Shown here one piece after another: positions 56,546 to 64,000 of a stretch of DNA of 64,000 bases. Under the pieces are notes generated by a model. That model was not told where the DNA came from, made no database searches, and saw only the letters and a program-made list of their open reading frames with translations. Position 1 is the stretch's first letter, and every line of letters starts with the position of its first letter. Source of the DNA: Desmodesmus armatus (Eukaryota > Chlorophyta > Chlorophyceae > Sphaeropleales > Scenedesmaceae); contig VIIQ02000582.1 of NCBI GenBank assembly GCA_007449985.2, forward strand, positions 310,001-374,000, written 5' to 3'. Both the position numbers and the translations under genes were made by a program.

Positions 56546-59380
56546 CCGGCCTCAACACCTGGCTGTTGAGCTCCCTGCACTCTGCCTCCAATGTGTGCCC
56601 CAGAGCAGGGGGTCCGCAGTAGAAGACACCTACGACTTCCCCAGCGTGGCTGGCCTGTATGTCTGACAGGATGTTGTTGAAGTCGGGCCGGCCGCAGCTG
56701 TAGTGCACGGTGTTGCGGCTGGGGCCTGCGATGGTGCTGCCTGCGTGTGTGGCGGCCTCGTGGTGGGCGCATATGTCTGGCAGGCTTTCGGAGTCCGTTT
56801 CCTGCGGGAAGCATGACAAGCAGTAGGCATGGTGAGCAGGTGTGGAGTTGAAACACGGAACAAGGAACATGCAAGGAGGGGGTGTTGCTTGGAAAGGCAT
56901 GCTGGCATTGGCCATGTGAGTGTGGTGCAGTGTGCGGCATCAAGACGACTATGGCTGCAGCTGCTGCTTCAAGGGGTAGTTGGGGTGCAACATGATACAA
57001 AGTTGGCTTGCTGTGCTGCCAGTGGGACGCTCCATCGATTGCTTTGGTGGACGAACTCCTGCGCCACTGTAGCTGCTGGCAGCACAGTTGGAAAACATGC
57101 AACACGATGGCTGTTGCGACGACCTAAACCCCAACGACCCAGCGGCACAGGCTCTCAATTGCCTAAAACCCAGGTGCAGCATCACTCACAAGGAAAGCTG
57201 CTGGCACACCGGCCACCCCTGTGAGTGTGGTGCAGTGTGCGGCATCAATACGTCTATGGCTGCTTCTATGGCTGCTTCAAGACAGGGTGTGGTTGCTATG
57301 CTGCCGGCAGGATCATCCACCCCAGCAATTGGTAGCACAAACTTCTTCACTGCTAGCTGCTGGCAGCACAGTTTGACAACATGCCACTCATCTTGACACA
57401 CAACACCTAGCAGCTGTAACAGCAGCTTCACTCACCAGGAAAGCTGCCGGCAGGCAGTGTGCTCCTGTGATGTGTACGTGCAGCTCAAAGCGCCTCTGCT
57501 GGTCTGCCTGCGCGATCGTCTCCAGGATCTTCTCCAGCCAGTACATGCCGTCAGCGCTGCGCAGCACCCAGTGGAAATGCACCTTGCGCTGACGGATGCC
57601 TGCACAGGCGCGGGTGTTGATCTGCAGGACAGCAAGCATACATGTTTGGTGACGTCAGCACAGCACGAGCGCGAATGTTGATCTGCAGGACAGCAACCAT
57701 CACATACATTATTGGGGACGTCAGCACAGCACGAGTAATGCTTATGCTTACTGAGCCATAGCAGCCATGCCCCACACAAAAGTTTCGATGCACATGCAGA
57801 GCCGGACAGCACTGTACAGGAGACAGGATGTCTGGCAAGCAGCAACAAAAAGAATGGGGCTGTGTGTATTGCACAGCCGGGCTCTGCCATTCACACTGCC
57901 CATTTCATTACTTCACTGCGGCTAGCAGGCTGCTAGCCCTACTTACATGTCCGCACTTGTCGCAGCAGGCGAGGTACAGGTTGTGCAGCAGCGACCTGCA
58001 ATGCAGCACAGCAGGCAGCAACACATCACAACAGCCCTGAGCATGTGTGGTGATGCTGCAGCAACTGCTGCAATGGCTCCTAGCTCTACTCTGTGCGCCC
58101 CCTCCCCCACTCTGATGCGCCAGAAAGACACGAGCACAGTGCGCACTATGGCAACAGCATTGGAACACACAAATTGATATGTTAGGGTGCTGCAAAGCCT
58201 ATGCCTGCCAGCTGCTGAGTAGACTGCCAGGTGTTGCTGCTGCTGTTATTGATGCCAAAAGGGATGTCAGTAAGCTGACCGCATGTGCTGGGTAGCTAGA
58301 GCAAGCCGCCATAGCTAGGGCCCTGAACACCAGCCACAGCAGCAGCAGCAGCAGCAGCAGCAGCTGCTGCAAGACGCTTCTGTCAGGCCAGGTGTGCTCA
58401 CCTCAGCACAGATGACATGGGAGTGATGCCGATGCCTGCTCCAATCAGTGTGACAACCTCGTAGTCATTCCACGCCTGTGTGGGGGCTCCAAAGGGACCG
58501 TCCAGTACGATGGCAGGCAGCGACCTGCATATGTCCATGCCGTGGAAGTCTGAATCAGGCCCCTGCAGTCGGCAGTACAGCAATGCACGTACTTCAGCAC
58601 AATGCAACGCTCAGGCACAGCACACATTGGGATAGCATTGAACAGTGTGGGGCTGCATCTTCCTACTACAGTTGGCAGCCTTCATGAGCTGTGACACACA
58701 CATTGTGCCTGGTATATCAAGAATCATGCCCATCGCAGGACTGGCTCAGGAAGCATCGGCAGTTGTGTCAAGGTGTGAGGCTTCTGCACATGCCCCTAAC
58801 CTGCATCCTCTTGGTATCTGATACGTGGCTGACAACTTTGCTGCTGTCCGGCCACACATATTGCACAGCATTCGCAGACAAAGTTGCCCAGCAGCGGGTG
58901 CTGGGCAGCGGCGGCGCTGCAGTGGCTGCTGCCGCACTGAGTTGCACCTGATACCCTGTCTTTCCCTTGCATTGCACAGACCACATTAGATCACTACACC
59001 CTAAACGGTATTCTCTTAGCTCCCTCTAACCCTTCCTGCTGTCTGGCTACACAAACTCAATTTTGTAGCACCAAACTGCATACATAGCTGCCCAGCGGCG
59101 GCGGCGCTGTAGTGGCTGCTGCCGCACCAGGTTGCAGCTGATACCCTGTCTTTCACTGATACCCAGTCTGCACCTGATACCCTGTCTTTCACTGGCATTC
59201 TGCACTGAACGCACACACCACAGTGTGATCACCACACTCACCTTGAACAGAGCTGAGCGCATGCTGCTGGCCACCGAGGCGGTTGGGGAGAAGGAGCGCA
59301 CAGTTGATGAGTCATCTATGTCTGACATGGCAGGCATGCCGACATCCTTCACCACCAGGTGCAGGTCACTGCCAAGTTTG

Positions 59381-59413
<33 letters not shown>

Positions 59414-60355
59414 GTGGCTGTTGTGATGGCACTACAGGTGGTGTCACTGGTGCCAGCAACCAAAGCATGCAGCGCTGCTGTCCAGTCGCCAGCCTGCAGG
59501 AAGGGCAGGAAGGGGGCGCGGCGGCGTACAGATTGCAGTGTCAGGAGGCAGGTAAGCAGGGCGCGCAAGGCGCTAAAGTGGCTGCCGTCATGCGTCAGCA
59601 TGTGGTGAGATCCTACCCGGCTGAACTGTCACAGCATGATCGCTTTGTGCACCTGACACACATGTTGAGTGTACAGGTGTGCGAGCAGCCGCAGCATATG
59701 GCACGGCTGCCATCCGGTTTCATCAAAGACTCTCCGGCCTATGGCATACACACCCTCAGGCTGCATGATCGCTGCAGCTGCAAGACCCAAGGCCTTAGAG
59801 CATCATCCCGGGAGGCCGCCTTGGCCGGCTTACCTTTCTGATGTGCAGAGAGATGAACTCGTCCTGTGGCGCTGATGTTATGGTGAAGGGGTGCCACTCG
59901 AATGATGACAGTGTAGGGCACAGGATGAATGCGTACATGCCGCTGATGAAGCGGAAGCTGCGCGGCTTGCTGCGATCATGACAGGTCACAAGGGACAGAC
60001 AGCAAAGTGCATGCAGAGTGTTCAAGCTTTGTGAGTGCCCTCCTGGTGTTCGATGCATGGTGCAGCTCAACGGCATTGTGGTCATCACTGCATCTCCTGT
60101 GTGCTGCAGCGGTCATATTGAGAGACCCCCTATCTATATCAAGTGAGACTAGTGCAGCTGCTGGTGCTGGATGTAGCAGCCCGTCTGCACTCATCACCGC
60201 CACACATGAATGCACACTGTGCCACTGCCATGATTGACGCATCTATCCCGTATGATCTACTGCTGTCTGCCACATGCGTCAGGCACAAAACAGGTGGCTG
60301 CGCTGCTGCTGCTGCTACTGCTGCTGCTGCCGCTGCTGCTGCTGCTGCTGCTAAG

Positions 60356-60440
<85 letters not shown>

Positions 60441-62391
60441 GCTGCTTATTGCTGCTGCTGCTGCTGCTTATTGCTGCTGCTGCTGCTGCTGCCTTACCTG
60501 AGTGTCAGCTCCAGCACATCTCCAGGCAGCAGTCGAGCATCCAACACATCGGTCTTGCGGGCGACCTTGCGCAGTGCACGGGTCAGGCGCTCCACAGCGT
60601 ATATCAGCACGGGCCCGACTGCAAAAGTGACATGCATGTGGATCAAAGCAGCAGCAAGTTCAATCACTGACTGAAGTTGTGTGCATCGGTGCCAAAGGAA
60701 GGGCAATCATGCAGGTTGAAAGGGACCAGTTTCTGCCATGTGCATGCATGTTGCAATGGTACTGCTTGCACCCTGCAACCTAGGGGCTGCAGTGAAGAAA
60801 GCAGCAGGCCTTGCCACTGGCAGCACCCTGATGCTGGCCAGACAGACTTGCTGTTGTTGCACTTGCCATGCAACCTTCAGGCAAGCTGCACAGGCGGCAC
60901 GGGCTCTCCTCAACCACATGCTGTAGATGTGCATGTGTAATGATGAATAGATATCCATGCTGCGTAGGCATCAACCTGAGGCAAGCTACACTACCACTGG
61001 CTGGTACGTCCTAGCCACCTGTGGCAGTTGGTGAAGGTTGTAATCTCCTATGCTAGTGATGCCCCATGAGCCTCATTGCATCCCTACAGGGTGTTCAGGC
61101 ATGGCCTGACCCCTTGACCCATATACATATGACAGTATCAAGTATCACCAACAGCAAGCACCTACCTATGAACATCCAGGCCTTGCTGGATGTCAAGCTG
61201 CCGCCCTCCTTATCACCCTTAGGCAACGCTGGTATGCTGTGGAACACCAGCAGCGGTGTGAACAGCAGGATCAGCACGTGGTGTGACAGCCAAAAGCTTG
61301 TGAAGCTGCTGATCCTGCTTGTCTTGCCAGACCCTGAGGGTTTTGCCAGGTAGCCTCTGAACACCGCAAAGGGGTAGAACAGCAGAATGAGGATCACCAG
61401 GCCCCAGCCGCTGGCCCACGCCCATGTGCAGCTTGTGCATTTGGGTGTGCTTTCCAGGACACGTGCGTCTGCAGCAGCACAGCGCAGCAGCACCAGGAAG
61501 GCAGGCATGTACATGGTTGATGCGAGGACTGTCTGGCTTATTGAGACGTGGTGCGGTGCTGCACTGCTGTGCAAGCCTACTGGCAGGAAAGGGGCCTTGC
61601 TTTCTGCAGCCACTGATGACACAACAGCGGCACTGCATGCCACAACTGCCGGTGCCTTACTGCCATAGCTACAACAGCAGCAACAGCAGTTGGCGGTTGT
61701 GTGAGGCAGATTCAGTGTGCATCACTCACTATAGTAGGCCAGGCTGATGCAGGCTCCGTGTGCACATCCAGCTGATGCTCCCACAATAGCCAAGATCTTG
61801 TGGTGACTGATGCCTTGGTCAAAGTCAATGATGTGCTTCAGCCAGGTGCTCCTGCAGCAGATGGGCACAGCGTGGCACAGCATGGCCACAGTACGCAGCA
61901 CAGCGTGTGATGTTCCATGGTCACAGCTATCTCATACATTGCAAAGCACAGCTGCCGCTGTTCATCTGCGGTCATTTACTGCTTGCACCATAAGAGTGAC
62001 TGGGGGTGTCTGGGCAGTTGCAGGACCATTGTCTCCCCTCCCACGCCATCCGTCCCACCACTCACCTAAGCCAGGTGACCAGGTTCCTTGAGACTGGCAA
62101 GAACAGCAGACCGAAGCAGACCTCTGCAATGGTCACAAAGCACTTGGCTGCAGGCAGCGCCCACCCTGCTGCATGGTAGAAGGGCGAGTGTGTCCACTGC
62201 ACTGCCCGCCATGCAACCAGGCAAGCACACAGCAGCACCACGCAGAAAGGCACCACGATGCGACGCCCTTTGTTGCGTGCCCATGCTTGGGCTTGCTGCA
62301 GCCACTGCTGCTGTGCTGGCTTGGGGTCCTGGGGGAGGCTGCTGCTGCTGGTGTCCATGCTCAACATGGTAACATGGGAGTTCCACGCCAT
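56400..62391 (-). CDS. NADPH oxidase / ferric reductase (NOX/RBOH-type), complete
   Basis: Plasma- or organelle-membrane flavocytochrome that moves electrons from NADPH via FAD and two hemes to oxygen or ferric iron. Ten phase-compatible minus exons: 62066-62391 (ATG), 61730-61851, 61166-about 61468, 60498-60618, 59834-59969, 59242-59493, 58402-58562, 57947-57995, 57436-57621 and 56400-56801 (stop); about 685 residues. Heme histidines are present with family spacing: HK plus 14 to H in [17 protein letters not shown], and HH plus 13 to H in [22 protein letters not shown] motif [14 protein letters not shown] motifs [18 protein letters not shown] and FYCGPP; C-terminus FHKEVF, close to the usual FHKENF. 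AGDWT is followed by ten Gln. No EF-hand or long N-terminus, unlike plant RBOH. The start of exon 3 is the least certain junction. Confidence 0.93.
56920..57445. repeat. Tandem duplication across the last oxidase intron
   Basis: GTGTGGTGCAGTGTGCGGCA begins both copies (about 56920 and 57226). Later landmarks GCTGCTGGCAGCACAGTT and CTCAC(A/C)AGGAAAGCTGC also repeat. The second copy contains the true donor of the exon at 57436; the first contains a decayed copy of it. Confidence 0.75.
57610..57725. repeat. 61-bp duplication containing an oxidase 3' splice site
   Basis: TTGATCTGCAGGACAGCAA occurs at about 57618 and 57679, each followed by a match including GACGTCAGCACAGCACGAG. On the minus strand both give a TGTCCTGCAG acceptor followed by ATCAAC. 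The copy at 57621 fits the reading frame. Confidence 0.8.
58840..59205. repeat. Imperfect duplication in an oxidase intron
   Basis: GCGGCGCTG(C/T)AGTGGCTGCTGCCGCAC and CTGATACCCTGTCTTTC recur about 190 bp apart. CTGATACCC(A/T)GTCT is itself present three times near 59148-59195. All lie between the exons at 59242 and 58562. Confidence 0.7.
60302..60495. repeat. Largest triplet tract, pure (CTG)27 core, next to an oxidase 5' splice site
   Basis: The core at 60358-60438 is about 27 uninterrupted CTG units on the plus strand, flanked by interrupted CTG/CCG/TTATTG runs. In the sense of the minus-strand oxidase it is CAG, beginning about six bases after the GTAAGG donor at 60497. Confidence 0.9.
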
Positions 62392-63285
62392 GTGGCACAG
62401 CTAGCGACGACGTATGCCCTCAGATCTGGTGCGATATATTTTAGCAAAGACACAACAAATAGGCGTGAGTGAGCTGCTGCCCCTGCGGGGATTGTAGCAA
62501 TAGTGGAGTGAGTGATCACAGGACTTGAAATGAAATAGCGAGCTGCTTACTATAAATGGTTTTGGTCAAACATGCGTTCACCAAAAACAAGCGGGTCACG
62601 GTGCACACGGGTCTGAACGGATGGGCTGCTGGTTTGCGGAATGACATCGCAGTAGAACTTTGCCAACTGCCGAAGGTCCAGGCAGAAGCCTAAATAGTCA
62701 GAAACCAGACTAAATATTACGTTTGAATATTGTCTTGTGCTTACCTTAACAAGTCCTGCTGTATGTACCAGGGTCACTGCACGGTGGCACCCCCCACGTA
62801 CGTCGAGACGTACATTGTCTGCCGATCCTGTGGTTTGCAAGCACCTATCCGCGTTTCAAGCCTCTCTATACCTTATGTATGAATCTTCAATGAAGGTTTT
62901 CCCGGAACCTAGTCAGCGTGGTCACGCAGACGACCATCCGCTGTCGTTCATAAACCTTTTCCGGATACGTCTAGTACAAGAAGCTACATCACAGAGCAAA
63001 ATCCAACAGCTAAAGAAGCTTTCTCAGGGCAGCACTTGGCTGCACTGAACATGCAGCACCTGAGCATGCAGCCTGCAGACAAACATACAGCTGCAAGGGT
63101 GTGGGTGTGGTCTCAGCAAGCCTGGTGCAGCTGTAAGCACGTCAACGACAGCAATATATAATTAATGCATAAAATATAATAGGTATGAGACTAGATCAGC
63201 AGCCGCAGCAGCAGCAACCACAGCAGCGGCTACTTCAGCAACAAACTTTCAACTGCACAAATGTACATTAGAAACATCCACCACC
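62392..63285. other. Interval between the oxidase start and a plus-strand ORF
   Basis: Divergent promoter region by position. AT-rich CAATATATAATTAATGCATA at about 63153-63172 could contain a TATA element for the plus-strand frame. A minus frame of 96 codons at 62840-62550 is open but unrecognised. Confidence 0.35.
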
Positions 63286-63501
63286 ATGGCCGCTCTAGCA
63301 GCAAGATTTATGCACACACCACAAGACGATTTACAGGATACTGATTTCAGTGCAGTCGTCAACTGGCTGCATGCAGTAGGGGTACATCTTGCAGATGCGC
63401 AACCTCACAGTTGTAAACATACCATCAGGGTGAAGCAATCTGGTAGTGATGCAGCACCGGTCTCAGATGGAGTGCTGTCGCTGCTCCATCCATCCGGGTA
63501 G
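63286..63501 (+). CDS. Possible first exon of a plus-strand gene, unrecognised
   Basis: An ATG in a strong context (CCACCATGGCC) opens a 71-codon frame, MAALAARFMHTPQDDLQDTD, then FSAVVNWLHAVGVHLADAQ, ending with a possible G/GTAGGG donor near 63499. A TTTGCTGCAG acceptor at about 63529 could begin a second exon. No domain is recognised. The rest would lie outside the window or in the region to 64000. Confidence 0.4.
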   Translation: MAALAARFMHTPQDDLQDTDFSAVVNWLHAVGVHLADAQPHSCKHTIRVKQSGSDAAPVSDGVLSLLHPSG

Positions 63502-63767
63502 GGCTTGCTGCAAGCTTTCTTTGCTGCAGAAATTTGCGGTGCAGCAGCTAAGGGTTGGCAGTAGCAGCCGCTGGACCAACCTTGGCCAAAATTCTGTGGC
63601 AAAGCCAACAGCACTGCTGGCCACCACTGCAGCTGCAGGTGCAGGGACCATGCACCTAGCAGCGGCAGTGCCTTACCAACAATGGCGGATGGCAGTTGTG
63701 TACCAGCTGCTGCTGGTGGCAGCCATTGACTCCGGGAGTGATGTCATCAAAGCGTCAGGCTTCTCTG

Positions 63768-63885
63768 TTTTAATCCTCAGTATTTTGTTCCTTCTGGTTT
63801 GTTCTGCTATCTCCGTGATATCAGTGAATGGCTGGCATGAGCTCTTCAGCTTCATAGCTACAGGTGTAACTTTGATTTGATTTGA
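63768..63885 (+). repeat. Dispersed repeat shared with 8751-8845
   Basis: The segment TCTGGTTTGTTCTGCTATCT to GTAACTTTGATTTGA matches the phosphatase intron copy in inverted orientation. Both copies happen to read VNGWHEL(L/F)SFIATGVTL in one frame. That could be a remnant of an element protein, or simply reflect DNA identity. Confidence 0.8.
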
Positions 63886-64000
63886 TTTGGCTGGGTCCCA
63901 CCAGCAGGTGCAGCGACAAGTCCTGCTGCACTGCAGGGGGTGCTGCTTGCCAAGACGGAAGGTAGCCCCAATTGCACTGCAGACATCAGCAGCAGCAAAA
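63886..64000. other. Window end, no feature seen
   Basis: Short CAG-rich sequence with no supportable exon. Confidence 0.4.

Noticed and set aside
60143..60674. Plus frames of 146-175 codons through the long CTG tract
   Set aside because: Cys/Ala/Leu homopolymers from the triplet run, antisense to an oxidase intron and exon.

Overview
The window looks like nuclear DNA of a green alga. Genes are broken into many short exons with canonical GT/AG introns. The proteins are land-plant/chlorophyte types (a CPL-type CTD phosphatase, a bestrophin-like channel, a plant-type NADPH oxidase, AP2/ERF-like proteins). The DNA is saturated with CAG/CTG triplet runs that encode poly-Gln/poly-Ala, and TTTAGGG-like motifs occur. 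A chlorophycean (Sphaeropleales-like) source is my inference, not something the sequence proves. There is no sign of bacterial operons, rRNA, CRISPR or intact tRNA genes. Exon junctions below were called by eye from splice consensus, reading-frame phase and family knowledge; a one-base error at some junctions is possible.

Layout. 1.2-12.4 kb (minus): one long gene for a CPL1/CPL2-like RNA polymerase II CTD phosphatase, with a huge poly-Q C-terminal exon and a dsRBD-like tail. 12.4-16.2 kb: no recognised gene. 16.2-18.6 kb (minus): bestrophin-family anion channel, with possible 5' exons up to 20.5 kb. 20.5-26.4 kb: gene-poor, with a retroposon-like insertion at 24.5-25.1 kb. 26.4-29.6 kb (plus): unrecognised Q/A/S-rich coiled-coil gene, followed to 32.65 kb by more Q/G-rich coding-like sequence in shifting frames. 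32.65-38.0 kb: gene-poor with tandem repeats. 38.0-49.9 kb (minus): three related genes, each with a separate short exon for half of an AP2/ERF-like domain. 51.6-53.7 kb (minus): five-exon gene whose NCY-YA and GHY motifs suggest a papain/NlpC-like fold. 56.4-62.4 kb (minus): complete NADPH oxidase/ferric reductase of about 685 residues. 63.3 kb to the end (plus): start of a possible gene running off the window.

Two themes run across unrelated genes. First, local tandem duplications of roughly 60-300 bp repeatedly include exon ends and splice sites (phosphatase, Q-rich gene, bestrophin, oxidase). Second, triplet runs next to 3' splice sites are always CTG on the sense strand, which contains no AG, while coding runs are mostly sense CAG (Gln). 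No single pathway links the genes: they cover transcription (CTD phosphatase, AP2-like), membrane transport and redox (bestrophin, oxidase), and unknown functions.
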